A DNA stretch of 64,000 nt, from assembly GCF_011193355.1 (NCBI RefSeq), contig NZ_CP049780.1, forward strand, positions 1,161,582 to 1,225,581, in the 5' to 3' direction. A model generated the notes under the pieces. It did no database searches. It was not told the DNA's origin and saw nothing but the letters and a program-made list of their open reading frames with translations. Below are positions 17,008-26,310 of the stretch, piece by piece (position 1 is the first letter of the stretch; each line of letters begins with the position of its first letter). The translations under genes were made by a program, and so were the position numbers. This stretch comes from Streptomyces sp. JB150. Lineage in GTDB: Bacteria > Actinomycetota > Actinomycetes > Streptomycetales > Streptomycetaceae.

Positions 17008-18411
17008 ATGGATCTCGGCGTCCGCTGGAAACTGCACGGCGACGGACGCACCCCGGCCCCCGGAGCCGTCGTCCGCCCCGACGAGCGGCTGTCCTGGCCG
17101 CGCACGGCGGGGCTCGGCGCCCAGCACGTGGTCGCGATGTTCGGCGCGTCGTTCGTCGCGCCCGTCCTCATGGGTCTCGACCCCAACCTGGCGATCATGA
17201 TGTCGGGCGTGGCCACGATCGTGTTCCTGCTCGCCACGCGCGGCCGGGTGCCCAGCTACCTCGGCTGCTCGCTGTCCTTCGTGGGCGTCGCGGCGGTCAT
17301 CCGCGCCCAGGGCGGCACCAGCGCCACCGTCACCGGCGCGGTCCTCGTCGTCGGCGTCGCGCTGTTCCTGGTGGGCCTGGCCGTGCAGCGGTTCGGGGCG
17401 CGGATCATCCACGCCGCCATGCCCCCCGTCGTCACCGGCGCGGTCGTCATGCTGATCGGCTTCAACCTGGCCCCGGTCACCGCCTCCACCTACTGGCCGC
17501 AGGACCAGTGGACGGCCCTGCTGGTGATGCTGTTCACCGGGCTGGCCGTGGTGTGCCTGCGCGGTTTCTGGTCCCGGATCGCGATCTTCCTCGGCCTGGT
17601 CTTCGGCTACGGCATCTCCTGGGTCTTCGACCTGGCCTTCGGCAAGATCCACTCGGTGGACGGCAGCGGCAAGGTCACCGACCACTGGCGCCTCGACTTC
17701 TCCGCGGTCGGCCAGGCCGACTGGATCGGGCTGCCCTCCTTCCACGGCCCGTCCTTCGAGTGGTCGGCGATCCTGGTCGCCCTCCCCGTCGTGATCGCCC
17801 TGGTCGCCGAGAACGCCGGACACGTCAAGGCGGTCGGCGAGATGACCGGTGACCCGCTGGACGACAAGCTCGGCACCGCGATCTCCGCCGACGGCGTCGG
17901 CTCCGTGCTGTCCACCGCGGTCGGCGGCCCGCCCACCACGACGTACTCCGAGAACATCGGCGTGATGGCCGCGACCCGCGTCTACTCCACGGCCGCCTAC
18001 TGGACGGCCGCCGCCTTCGCGCTGCTGTTCGGCCTGTGCCCCAAGTTCGGCGCGGTCGTCGCCGCCATCCCCGGCGGCGTGCTCGGCGGCATCACCGTCA
18101 TCCTCTACGGCATGATCGGCCTGCTCGGCGCGCAGATCTGGATCAACGCCGGGGTGGACCTGCGCAACCCGCTGAACCTGGTGCCGGCCGCGGCGGGCAT
18201 CATCATCGGCGTCGGCAACGTCTCCATGGAGATCACCGACAACTTCTCGCTCAGCGGCATCGCGCTCGGCACGCTCGTCGTCATCACCGGCTACCACGCC
18301 CTGCGCGCCTTCGCCCCCGCCCACCTCAAGACGCAGCGGCCCCTGCTGGACGAGGGCACCAGCTCCTACGGCACGGAGGCCGACGAGTCGGCTCGGCGCG
18401 CCAAGTCGTAG
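17008..18411 (+). CDS. NCS2 nucleobase:cation symporter (uracil/xanthine permease)
   Basis: A 467-residue permease with about 12-14 membrane segments. NCS2 features include the N-terminal GLGAQHVVAMFGASFVAPVL, the conserved glutamate segment ALVAENAGHVKAVGEMTG, and GGPPTTTYSENIGVMA in the second half. UraA/PyrP-like uracil transport is most likely given the UraA-like motif spacing; xanthine cannot be excluded. The ATG at 17008 has a weak ribosome site (GAAAG). It is a single gene, with the GH6 gene overlapping its last 46 bp from the opposite strand. It is not near the pyr operon. Confidence 0.9.
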   Translation: MDLGVRWKLHGDGRTPAPGAVVRPDERLSWPRTAGLGAQHVVAMFGASFVAPVLMGLDPNLAIMMSGVATIVFLLATRGRVPSYLGCSLSFVGVAAVIRAQGGTSATVTGAVLVVGVALFLVGLAVQRFGARIIHAAMPPVVTGAVVMLIGFNLAPVTASTYWPQDQWTALLVMLFTGLAVVCLRGFWSRIAIFLGLVFGYGISWVFDLAFGKIHSVDGSGKVTDHWRLDFSAVGQADWIGLPSFHGPSFEWSAILVALPVVIALVAENAGHVKAVGEMTGDPLDDKLGTAISADGVGSVLSTAVGGPPTTTYSENIGVMAATRVYSTAAYWTAAAFALLFGLCPKFGAVVAAIPGGVLGGITVILYGMIGLLGAQIWINAGVDLRNPLNLVPAAAGIIIGVGNVSMEITDNFSLSGIALGTLVVITGYHALRAFAPAHLKTQRPLLDEGTSSYGTEADESARRAKS

Positions 18412-19691
18412 GCGTACGACGGGGTGAAGGTGCCCGGCGCCCCCTTGCAGCCGTCCGACTCCCCCGGCAGCTTCACCCACAGGTAGGCGTCGATGCGCTC
18501 CTCGCCGGTGGTCAGGGTCGGCGTCCGGCCCAGGCCGCGGCCCGAGGGGTCGCACCACTGGCCGTCGGCGGGGGCGCCGTTGCCGTTGCGGCTGGTGTCG
18601 ATCACCGCGCCGAGGCCGGGCGGCCCGCCGAGGGCGTCGAGGACCCGCCGGACGTAGGGGATCTCGTCGGCGGTGCGGTGGAAGTTGGACACGTTGCTGA
18701 ACACGCCGTCGGAGGAGGCGGGCGAGGCGGCGCCCGCCTGCCGCAGCAGCCGCGCCTGCCGCTCGGCCGGATGCCAGCCGGAGTGGCCCGCGTCGTGGTA
18801 GACGCGGGCCCTCGGGTTGGCGGCCTTCAGCACCCGGCCCGCGCGGGCCAGCGAGGCGAACCGGTCGGCGCGCTCCGCCGCGGGCAGGCAGCCGGCCTGC
18901 GCGACCGCGTCCGGCTCCAGGACGACGATCACCTCACCGGTGCCCAGCCCGGCCGCGAACCGGTCGATCCACGCGTCGTAGGCGTCGAGGCCGGGGGCGC
19001 CGCCCCGCGAGTGACCGCCGCAGTCGCGGTCCGGTATCGCGTACGGCACCAGCACGGGCACCCGGCTCCGTGCGGCGGCGCCGGACGTCACGGCGGCGAC
19101 CCGGGCGGTGATCGTCGCCGGGGTGAAGTCCGCGAACCACACCGCGGCGGGCTGGTCGGCGATACGCGCCTCGATGACCGGGCGGCGCGGGTCGTCGGGG
19201 TTGGCGCGCACCCAGTCCAGGACCCGGGACTCGGGATGGCGGTAGAGCCGTTGCCCGGAAGCCGCAGTCGCGGCCGGACCGGAAGCCGCCGTCGGCGCCG
19301 GCGCGCCGCGCCGGTCGTGCCCGCCGCGGCCGGCCGGCGGCGTGCCGGGCTCCCGCCGCGCGGACGTGGGGCCGGGCGAGGCGGACGGCGAGCCGGATCC
19401 GGAACCGGACGGCGTGGTCGCCGGGGGCGGCGACGGCTCGGCGGGCAGCCGGTCCGGCCGGGGCGGCCCGGTGGTCCCGGCGGTCGTGGCCTCGCCGACG
19501 GCCGCGCGTCCGTCGAGCGCGGACACCACGCCGGTCACGGCGCCGGCCGCGACCACGACCGACGCCACCGCCACCATCGCGCTGCGCCGGACGGCACGCC
19601 TGCGCGCGGCCCTGCGCGCGGCCAGCCGCCGGGCACGGAAGCCTGGCACGTCCCCATCCCCCCTCGTGTCGCCGTCTCCCCCACGGCTCAC
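18366..19691 (-). CDS. Glycoside hydrolase family 6 (endoglucanase/cellobiohydrolase-like)
   Basis: A 441-residue protein. A basic, Arg-rich N-terminus and one hydrophobic segment (about residues 38-58) act as signal or anchor. A Pro/Ser/Thr/Gly-rich linker follows (about 60-150), then a GH6 domain (about 150-430). GH6 landmarks are readable in order: PYAIPDRDCGG, IVVLEPDAV, VYHDAGHSGW, VIDTSRNGNG and WVKLPGESDG. These hold the catalytic acid and substrate-binding residues, so it should cleave beta-1,4-glucan by inversion outside the cell. The basic start and the absence of a cellulose-binding module suggest a membrane-anchored form. The exact start is uncertain; a GTG at about 19650 is an alternative. 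Confidence 0.87.
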   Translation of the reverse strand: MSRGGDGDTRGDGDVPGFRARRLAARRAARRRAVRRSAMVAVASVVVAAGAVTGVVSALDGRAAVGEATTAGTTGPPRPDRLPAEPSPPPATTPSGSGSGSPSASPGPTSARREPGTPPAGRGGHDRRGAPAPTAASGPAATAASGQRLYRHPESRVLDWVRANPDDPRRPVIEARIADQPAAVWFADFTPATITARVAAVTSGAAARSRVPVLVPYAIPDRDCGGHSRGGAPGLDAYDAWIDRFAAGLGTGEVIVVLEPDAVAQAGCLPAAERADRFASLARAGRVLKAANPRARVYHDAGHSGWHPAERQARLLRQAGAASPASSDGVFSNVSNFHRTADEIPYVRRVLDALGGPPGLGAVIDTSRNGNGAPADGQWCDPSGRGLGRTPTLTTGEERIDAYLWVKLPGESDGCKGAPGTFTPSYAYDLARRADSSASVP

Positions 19692-19779
19692 TCTCCCGTG
19701 CGACGCCTTCGTTCCCCCGTTCCGGGGAAGCTGGGGCTCGCCGCCACCCGGGCAAGCCTAGGGCTGGGACGCTGCCCCC

Positions 19780-20466
19780 ATGGCGCAGTTGGAACACCTC
19801 ACCACTCCCGTCGACGCGGTCGTCGCACGCATGCGCGCCCTCGACGCATCCCTGCACCCGCGAGACGGACTCGCGGTCTTCAACCGCGTCTACCTCGCCG
19901 TCACGGAGGCGGTCGACCAGCGCATCGACGCGGGACGGTTCCGGGACCCGCTGGCCGCCGTCACGCTGGACGTACGGTTCGCGGAGCGGTATCTCGCGGC
20001 GGTCGACGCGGTCGCCGGGGAGCGGCGTCCGCCGGCCTGCTGGCGGCCGCTGTTCCAGTTCCGCCGACATCCCGGCGTACGTCCGCTGCAGTTCGCGCTG
20101 GCGGGCATCAACGCGCACATCGGGCACGATCTGGCGCTCGCCGTCGTGGACGCCTGCCGTACGCTGGGATGCGAACCGGCCGATCTGGAGGATGAGTTCG
20201 ACCGCGTGGGCGACCTCCTCGTGACGCTGGAGGAGCGCATCCGCGAGGATCTGATGCCGGGCCCCGATCTGCTCCAGATCGCCGACCCGCTCACCCATCT
20301 GCTCGGCTCGTGGAGTCTGGAGCGGGCGCGGGACGCGACCTGGGCGGCGGCACGGGCGCTGTGGGCGATGCGCCGGCTGCCCGAGCTGACCGAGGAGTTC
20401 GTCGACCGCCTGGACGCCGCGGTGGGGTTCGCGGGACGCATGCTGCTCACTCCGCTACCCGCCTGA
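19780..20466 (+). CDS. DUF5995 family protein
   Basis: A 228-residue, mostly alpha-helical soluble protein with no signal peptide. It matches the actinobacterial DUF5995 type: FNRVYLAVTEAVDQRI near residue 27, the NAHIGHDLALAV motif near 110, and a helical C-terminus. The conserved histidines and aspartate in NAHIGHDL suggest a metal or cofactor site, but no function is known to me. It is divergent from the GH6 gene with only 88 bp between starts, and about 100 bp upstream of the LLM oxidoreductase. Confidence 0.75.
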   Translation: MAQLEHLTTPVDAVVARMRALDASLHPRDGLAVFNRVYLAVTEAVDQRIDAGRFRDPLAAVTLDVRFAERYLAAVDAVAGERRPPACWRPLFQFRRHPGVRPLQFALAGINAHIGHDLALAVVDACRTLGCEPADLEDEFDRVGDLLVTLEERIREDLMPGPDLLQIADPLTHLLGSWSLERARDATWAAARALWAMRRLPELTEEFVDRLDAAVGFAGRMLLTPLPA

Positions 20467-20562
20467 TCAGGCCAACCGCCCGCGCCCACCGGACGATCCC
20501 CGGCACGGCGCTGTAGGTTGCCTGATCATCCAGCAGTCGGCGACACGAGGAGCACAGCCCCC

Positions 20563-21492
20563 ATGGCGATCGGACTCGGCCTCGGACTCCCGCAGGCACG
20601 CCACTACGACCTCGGCCGCGACGTCCCCGAGGTGGCCCGCGCCGCCGAGCGCATCGGCTACGAGAGCCTGTGGGTCTTCGAGCGCGCGCTGCTGCCCGAA
20701 CCCGCCACGCACGGGCTGTACGGCGTGGAGGGCCTGCCCTGGCCCGAGTTCTACCGGCACGTCGCCGACCCGCTGGTCACGCTGACGCTCGCCGCGGCGG
20801 CCACCGAGCGGGCCCGGCTGGGCACCAGTGTGCTGGTGGCGCCGCTGCACGTGCCGTTCCAGCTCGCCAAGTCGCTCGCCACGCTGGACGCGGCGAGCGG
20901 CGGCCGGGTGATCGCCGGATTCGGCACCGGCTGGTCCGTGGACGAGTACGCCGCCGCCGGCATCCGGCCGTTCGAGGAGCGCGGCCGGGTGCTGGACGAG
21001 CTGATCGAGGTGTGCCGCGCGGTGTGGGGCCCGGACCCCGTGGTGCACGAGGGCCCGACCACGAGGATCGCGTCCGCCGCGGTCGGCCCCAAGCCCGCCC
21101 GGCCCATCCCCGTGCTGCTGGCCGCCTCCGGCCCGCGGGCGCGGCGCCGGGTCGTCGACCACGCCGACGGCTGGATGCCGGTGGCCCTGGACGCCGCCGC
21201 GCTGGCCGAGGAGTGGCGGCAGCTGAAGGAGCTGGCGGCCGAGCGGGGCCGTACCGCCCCGCTCCGGATGGTGCTGCGGGTCAACGCGCAGTACACCCCC
21301 GGGACGTACGACGGCGCCGACCGCCGGCCCTTCCAGGGCAGCGTCGACCAGATCGTCGCGGACCTGGTGCCGTTCGCGCGGACCGGCCCGGAGGCGATCC
21401 TGATCGACTTCCTGGACTCGCCGCGTGACGCGCGGGAGCTGATGGACGTGGCCGAGCGGGTCCACGACAAGGCCCGCGCGGCCGGCGTCTGA
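20563..21492 (+). CDS. LLM-class (probably F420-dependent) oxidoreductase
   Basis: A 309-residue luciferase-like TIM-barrel enzyme. Typical features are AAERIGYESLWVFERALLP near residue 26, the segment RARLGTSVLVAPLHVPFQLAKSLATLDAASGGR, and GFGTGWSVDEYAAAG. Those align with the F420-dependent branch rather than FMN monooxygenases, though this is family-level inference. Substrate unknown. The ATG at 20563 has GAGGAG upstream; an earlier in-frame ATG is not supported by homology. It converges on the amine oxidase gene. Confidence 0.88.
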   Translation: MAIGLGLGLPQARHYDLGRDVPEVARAAERIGYESLWVFERALLPEPATHGLYGVEGLPWPEFYRHVADPLVTLTLAAAATERARLGTSVLVAPLHVPFQLAKSLATLDAASGGRVIAGFGTGWSVDEYAAAGIRPFEERGRVLDELIEVCRAVWGPDPVVHEGPTTRIASAAVGPKPARPIPVLLAASGPRARRRVVDHADGWMPVALDAAALAEEWRQLKELAAERGRTAPLRMVLRVNAQYTPGTYDGADRRPFQGSVDQIVADLVPFARTGPEAILIDFLDSPRDARELMDVAERVHDKARAAGV

Positions 21493-21508
21493 CCGCGCGG
21501 CCCCCGGC

Positions 21509-23203
21509 TCAGTCCTCCGGCAGCTCGACCGGCGCGATCTCGTCGTAGACGTCGCCCGGACCCGGGTTCGACGGGTCGGTCTCGCCGCCGAAGTGGTGCA
21601 TGACGCCCCAGACCGCGTTCAGCGCGGTCTGGACGGCGCCCTCGGCCCAGCCGGCCGTCCAGGAGATGTCGTCGCCCGCGAGGAAGATGCCCCGCTTGTC
21701 CTCGGGCAGCCGGTCCTGCATGAAGTGCGTGAACAGGCGCCGCTGGTAGCGGTAGTGGCCGGGCAGGTTGGCCTTGAACGCGCCCATGAAGTAGGGCTCG
21801 TTCTCCCAGGAGACCGTCACCGGGCTGCCGATGATGTGCTTGCGGATGTCGACCTTCGGATAGATCTCCGACAGCGACTTGAGCATGACCTCCATCCGCT
21901 CGTTCGCGGACAGCGGCAGCCACTTCAGGCTGTCGTCGCACCAGGTGTACGACAGGCAGATCACGGCCGGCTTGTCCGGGCCGTTGTCCAGCAGGTAGGT
22001 GCCGCGGGTCATGCGGTCGGTGAGCGTCATCGACATGACGTCCCGGCCGGTCTCCTCGTCCTTGTCGAGCCAGAACGGCCGGTCGACGGGCACGAAGAGC
22101 TTGGAGGACTCCATGTAGTGGGTGCGCTCGATGGCGGTCCAGTGGTCGATCGGGAACAGCGAGTCGTCGCACTGGATCTTGGAGAGCAGCATCCAGGACT
22201 GGGCGGTGAAGATCGCCGCCCGGTAGGTGCGGATGTCGCCGTTGGCATCGGTCACGGTGATCCGGTTGCCCGCGGTGCGGTGCAGCCGGGTCACGGCCGG
22301 GCGGGGCGCGCCGTCGTGCAGCTTGGCCAGCGAGGTGCCGTACGGCCAGTGGACGATCTTCTCCGGCTCGCGCTCCCACAGCCGCAGCGGCAGCTGCTGG
22401 GAGCCGCCGACGATGCCGCGGTGGTGGTCGTCGGCCTCGGTGTAGACGACGCGGAGGATCTCCAGGATGGAGTTCGGGAAGTCGGTGTCCCAGCCGCCGG
22501 TGCCGAAGCCGACCTGGCCGAAGATCTCGCGGTGCCGGAAGGACTTGAACGCCTCCGAGTCGCACAGGAAGCCGTAGAAGGTCTGGTTGTCGAGCTTCTC
22601 GACGAGCTTCGACCAGATCTCCCGGATGCGCTTGACGTCCCGCTCGCGCATGGCCCGGTTCATGTCGGAGAAGTCGGCGCCCTCCTCCAGGCACTTGTTC
22701 CACGCCTCGGCGACGTCCCGGTAGACCTGCGGCAGGTCGTCGATGGTCTCGGCGTAGTGCGTCTCGCCCTTGAGGTCGACGACGGTCGACGGGGTGGCCT
22801 CGGCCAGCGGGTTCGGGAAGGGCCTGGTCTCCAGGCCGACCAGGTCGATGTAGTGCTGGAGGGCGGTGGAGGACGGCGGGAAGCGCATCGCGCCCATCTC
22901 CGCGGTCAGGGACTCGTCACAGCCCTCGAAGCCCACCGTGCGCAGCCGGCCGCCGATCTGGTCGGCCTCGTAGACGACGGGCTTGAGGCCCATCTTCATC
23001 AGCTCGTACGCGGCCACGATGCCGGACAGGCCGCCGCCGATGACGGCGACCTCGGTGCCGTGCTCGGTCGCGGGGATCTGGCCGAGTCCCGCCGGGTGGG
23101 CGAGGAAGTCGTCGTAGGCGTACGGGAAGTCCGGGCCGAACATGGTGATCGGCGGCTGCTGCTCGTCGGTGTGCTCGACGGCGTTGGGCACCGTGGACGT
23201 CAT
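21509..23203 (-). CDS. FAD-dependent amine oxidase (monoamine oxidase family)
   Basis: A 564-residue flavoprotein. The FAD-binding GGGLSGIVAAYELMKMG begins near residue 48, followed by YEADQIGGRLRT. The C-terminal FAD segment reads FLAGDDISWTAGWAEGAVQTALNAVWG. The family oxidises amines or amino acids to the imine/aldehyde with release of hydrogen peroxide. AGGAGT precedes the ATG at 23203, and the much longer upstream frame runs into the next gene. It lies 53 bp downstream of a nitrilase-superfamily gene on the same strand, so the pair is probably one operon for catabolism of an amine or amide. Confidence 0.9.
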   Translation of the reverse strand: MTSTVPNAVEHTDEQQPPITMFGPDFPYAYDDFLAHPAGLGQIPATEHGTEVAVIGGGLSGIVAAYELMKMGLKPVVYEADQIGGRLRTVGFEGCDESLTAEMGAMRFPPSSTALQHYIDLVGLETRPFPNPLAEATPSTVVDLKGETHYAETIDDLPQVYRDVAEAWNKCLEEGADFSDMNRAMRERDVKRIREIWSKLVEKLDNQTFYGFLCDSEAFKSFRHREIFGQVGFGTGGWDTDFPNSILEILRVVYTEADDHHRGIVGGSQQLPLRLWEREPEKIVHWPYGTSLAKLHDGAPRPAVTRLHRTAGNRITVTDANGDIRTYRAAIFTAQSWMLLSKIQCDDSLFPIDHWTAIERTHYMESSKLFVPVDRPFWLDKDEETGRDVMSMTLTDRMTRGTYLLDNGPDKPAVICLSYTWCDDSLKWLPLSANERMEVMLKSLSEIYPKVDIRKHIIGSPVTVSWENEPYFMGAFKANLPGHYRYQRRLFTHFMQDRLPEDKRGIFLAGDDISWTAGWAEGAVQTALNAVWGVMHHFGGETDPSNPGPGDVYDEIAPVELPED

Positions 23204-23256
23204 GGGGTACGGACTCCTTGCGTGGTGGAACAGGGGGGAGGCGTGGGGGGGGCGGC

Positions 23257-24045
23257 TCAGACGAGGGAGCCGTAGAGGCCCGGGCGCCGGTCCGTCAGAT
23301 ACGGGTTCGCCTCGCGGGACGCGGCGACGAAGGCGGGGTCGACGTCGGCGAGGAGCAGTTCCTCGGCGCGGCCGGCGCGGGTGCGGGCGATGCCGTCGGG
23401 CGCGGCCAGGGTGGAGAGCCCGACGAACTCGAACTCGCCTTCCACACCGACCCGGTTGACGTACGCGACGTACATCTGGTTCTCGAAGGCCCGCACCGGG
23501 ACCAGGTGTTCGGGGACGAACTGGAACGGGTGCATCTGGGCCGTGGGCACCAGCAGCAGCTCGGTGCCCGCCAGGGCGTGGGCGCGGACGTTCTCCGGGA
23601 ACTCCACGTCGTAGCAGATCATGATGCCGACGCGGACGCCGTCCAGCTCGGCCTGCACCACCGGCTGCTCGCCCGGCGTGAAGTGGTCGCGCTCGAAGCA
23701 GCCGAAGAGATGCGTCTTGCGGTAGTTGGCCAGGCGGGTGCCGTCGGCGGAGATCATCTGCGCGGAGTTGAAGACGGTCGTGCCGGCGCGCTCGGGGTAG
23801 CCGTACGCGACCGCCAGACCGTGGCGCGCGGCGATCTCGGCGACCGCGTCGGCCGCGTCGCCGTCGGCGGGCTCGGCGAGGCGGGCGATGTCGTCGCCGA
23901 TGGCGTAGCCCGTCAGGAACATCTCCGGCGTGACCAGCAGCCCTGCCCCCGCGGCGGCGGCCCGGCCCGCGGCCTCGTCGAGAACCTTCAGGTTCTCCAC
24001 GGTGGATCCGGGGCGGCCGGAGCTCTGGAGCAGGGCGATGCGCAT
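23257..24045 (-). CDS. Carbon-nitrogen hydrolase (nitrilase superfamily)
   Basis: A 262-residue amidase-type enzyme with an intact catalytic triad: Glu41 (LLVTPEMFLTGY), Lys110 (NYRKTHLFG) and Cys144 (GIMICYDVEFPE). It should hydrolyse an amide or carbamoyl bond rather than a nitrile, by similarity to aliphatic amidase and omega-amidase-like members. It is cytoplasmic, with no signal peptide. It is the first gene of the pair with the amine oxidase, 53 bp apart. Together they could convert an amine-amide substrate stepwise. The ATG at 24045 has a GAGGAA ribosome site. Confidence 0.9.
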   Translation of the reverse strand: MRIALLQSSGRPGSTVENLKVLDEAAGRAAAAGAGLLVTPEMFLTGYAIGDDIARLAEPADGDAADAVAEIAARHGLAVAYGYPERAGTTVFNSAQMISADGTRLANYRKTHLFGCFERDHFTPGEQPVVQAELDGVRVGIMICYDVEFPENVRAHALAGTELLLVPTAQMHPFQFVPEHLVPVRAFENQMYVAYVNRVGVEGEFEFVGLSTLAAPDGIARTRAGRAEELLLADVDPAFVAASREANPYLTDRRPGLYGSLV

Positions 24046-24214
24046 GCGTGTTCCTCACCGGGACGGATGGGTGTGGGGGCCACGTAGACCGTACGGTCGG
24101 CCGGCTCGGGGGGACAAGGAGGAGCCGTTGCGCGCTCGTGCGCGGTTCGTTGCGTCCGTGCGGGCCTTCGCGGCGATTCGTTGCACGCCCCGCGGCGCCG
24201 GTCCCCGCCACCGC

Positions 24215-24254
24215 GGGGCGGACGGCCGCGGGTGGTTCCGCGACCGTCCGCCCC
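24215..24254 (-). terminator. Terminator of the MFS gene
   Basis: A perfect 11-bp inverted repeat (24215-24225 with 24244-24254) with an 18-base loop lies just past the stop of the minus-strand MFS gene and upstream of the nitrilase gene. Confidence 0.6.
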
Positions 24255-24262
24255 ACCGCCTC

Positions 24263-25474
24263 TCACCTGCGCGAAGAGCCCTCGGGCGGGAGCCGGCGGC
24301 CGGACCTCGCCCACAGCAGCGCCGCGGTCAGCAGGTACGGCACCGCGAACCAGGTGAACGCGGTGCCGTGGCCGGTGGCCGTGCCGAGGACGGCGTACGA
24401 GCCGTACACCGCGACGGTGGCCACGCCGGTGCCGAGGCCGGCGACGGAGGTGAGGGTCGCCCGGGCGGAGGCGTCCACGCGCTCCTGGAGGCGGGCATCG
24501 GCCAGCACGGTCGCCAGCTGGAAGCCGCCGAAGGCGAGGGCGACGAGCACCAGACCGGCCGGGCTGCCCGTCGCCGCGCCCGCCGACAGGGCGAGCCCGG
24601 CGCCCGCGAGCAGCGCGGCGAGCCCGCGCGGGCCCAGGCGTTCGGCGGGGCCGGCCAGCAGACCGCCGGCCGTGGCACCGGCCCAGATGAGCAGGAGCAG
24701 GAACGGCACCTCCTCGTCCGGTACGCCCGTCTCCCGCGCCAGCAGCGGTGTGTACTCGTCGAGCGTGCCCCAGACCGCGGTCACGGTGGGGACGAGCAGC
24801 AGCGCGCCGCGCAGCGAGCGGTCCGCGCGGACGCGGGCGAGTCCGGCGCGCAGGGGGGCGGCCCAGCCGTCCCCGCCGGCCGCCGGGCCGCGGTGCTCCG
24901 GGAAGCGGGTCGCGACGGCGGCGGAGAGCAGCACGGCCAGCACGCTCAGCGCGCCCACGGCCGGGTAGCCGCCCAGCGCGAGGACCGGGCCGGCGACGCC
25001 CATCGCGGCCATCACGCCCAGCAGTCCGGCCGCCCGGGCCCGGCCCATGACGCGGGCGTAGCGGCCGGCCGCGCCGAGCCGGTCCAGCTCGTCGTGGACC
25101 AGCGCCTCCAGCGCGCCGGAGCCGAGCGCCTCGCCCGCGCCCCACAGCACGAAGCCCAGCGCGAACGCCGGGTACGACGGCACGAGCACCCACAGGGTGA
25201 AGCCGGCCGCGGTGAGCAGCGGGCCGAGCCACAGCAGCATGCGGCGCGAGACCGCGTCGGCCCAGACGCCCGAGGGGACCTCCAGCACCAGGCTGGTGAC
25301 CGACCACAGGGCGAACAGCGAGGAGATCTGCCAGACCGACAGACCGGTGTCGCCGAACAGCAGCGCGTACACCGGGTACAGCGGGATCAGGTCGTGCAGG
25401 AACGCGTAGCCGTACAGCGTGCCCGTGAGACGGCGGACGCCGGCAGCGGGCACGCGTGCGGGTGAGAGAGTCAT
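24263..25474 (-). CDS. MFS transporter
   Basis: A 403-residue major facilitator protein with about 12 hydrophobic segments. It begins with a GTLYGYAFLHDLIPLYPVYALLF helix and carries the loop 2-3 motif VPSGVWADAVSRRMLLWLGP near residue 65. Closest in style to drug/proton antiporters of the DHA type, but substrate unknown. The ATG at 25474 with GGAAGG upstream is preferred over a start 27 codons earlier. It could belong to the amine oxidase/nitrilase set by orientation, but a terminator-like hairpin separates them. Confidence 0.85.
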   Translation of the reverse strand: MTLSPARVPAAGVRRLTGTLYGYAFLHDLIPLYPVYALLFGDTGLSVWQISSLFALWSVTSLVLEVPSGVWADAVSRRMLLWLGPLLTAAGFTLWVLVPSYPAFALGFVLWGAGEALGSGALEALVHDELDRLGAAGRYARVMGRARAAGLLGVMAAMGVAGPVLALGGYPAVGALSVLAVLLSAAVATRFPEHRGPAAGGDGWAAPLRAGLARVRADRSLRGALLLVPTVTAVWGTLDEYTPLLARETGVPDEEVPFLLLLIWAGATAGGLLAGPAERLGPRGLAALLAGAGLALSAGAATGSPAGLVLVALAFGGFQLATVLADARLQERVDASARATLTSVAGLGTGVATVAVYGSYAVLGTATGHGTAFTWFAVPYLLTAALLWARSGRRLPPEGSSRR

Positions 25475-25785
25475 GAGGCCTTCCCGTAGGGGCGGATCGG
25501 ACACCGGAGGTACGGCGTCCGAGGCGGCCCTCGGGAGGCGTGGCTGGGGGATCAATGTCGCCAGGTCATGACATCGATGCTAGGCGCTGGCGGCGGCCGG
25601 GCGCCGGGAATTCCGGGTGCCGGTGCCCATCCCCGGGGAGGAGACGGCGGCGGGGCGGCTCCCCCGCGCGGCGGCCGGTCTCCGTCCTGGGCAGGAGGCC
25701 GTCGGGCCGGAGGGCGGGCGGAACTGCCGCGTGGAGGACGACACCGACTCCACCGACCCACCGACCGCCTGCCGAAAGGTGTGCC
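25475..25785. other. Divergent intergenic region
   Basis: This 311-bp stretch lies between the MFS start and the start of the SRPBCC-like gene and must hold both promoters. No consensus promoter, operator or hairpin stood out on reading. Confidence 0.5.
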
Positions 25786-26310
25786 ATGGACCGCGCCGGC
25801 CACGCCGAGATCTCCGCCCTCCCGTTCGTCGACGTGCACACGGTCCTCGTCGACGCGGAACCGGCCGTCGTGTGGCGGGCGGCCGGCAAGGCGGTGACCC
25901 GGAGCTTCGCGGGCGGGCCCTCGGAGGGCGTCGCGCGGCTGCTGGGAGCTGCCGACCCGGCCGCTTCCGGACCCCGTCCGCCGGCCCCGGGAGCGACGGT
26001 GCCGGGCTTCCGGGTGGTCCGCGCCGTCGAGGACCGGGAGCTGGCGCTCGCCGGCCGCCACCGCTTCTCGGCGTACGCCCTGGTGCTGCGCCTGGAGGGG
26101 GAGGGCCCGGGGCGCACCCGGCTGCGGGCCGAGACGCGGGCGGCCTTCCCGGGTCCGGCCGGGCGTCTCTACAAGCTGCTGGTCATCGGGTCGCGGGCGC
26201 ACCGGCTGGCCGTGCGCCGGCTGCTGGCGGGAATCCGCCGCCGGGCCGAGGCGGGCGGCCGGCCCGGGTCAGGTCGGGGAGCCGGAGGAGAAGCGGCGCA
26301 GCAGCGGTGA
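25786..26310 (+). CDS. Small SRPBCC/DUF2867-like protein, function unknown
   Basis: A 174-residue soluble protein. The pattern LPFVDVHTVLVDAEPAVVW at the start, then VPGFRVVRAVEDRELALAGRHRFSAYAL and TRLRAETRAAFPGPAGRLYKLLVIGSRAHRL, resembles polyketide-cyclase/START-like (SRPBCC) or DUF2867 folds that bind hydrophobic ligands. I cannot name a substrate. The ATG at 25786 has GAAAGGTG upstream. The last 42 bp overlap the Lrp regulator from the opposite strand, and the C-terminal tail (GGRPGSGRGAGGEAAQQR) lies in that overlap, so it may be a late extension. Confidence 0.7.
   Translation: MDRAGHAEISALPFVDVHTVLVDAEPAVVWRAAGKAVTRSFAGGPSEGVARLLGAADPAASGPRPPAPGATVPGFRVVRAVEDRELALAGRHRFSAYALVLRLEGEGPGRTRLRAETRAAFPGPAGRLYKLLVIGSRAHRLAVRRLLAGIRRRAEAGGRPGSGRGAGGEAAQQR

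Noticed and set aside
16346..26310. A biosynthetic gene cluster in the accessory region
   Set aside because: The genes are of mixed function, frequently change strand and lack core synthases or tailoring sets; I see no cluster.
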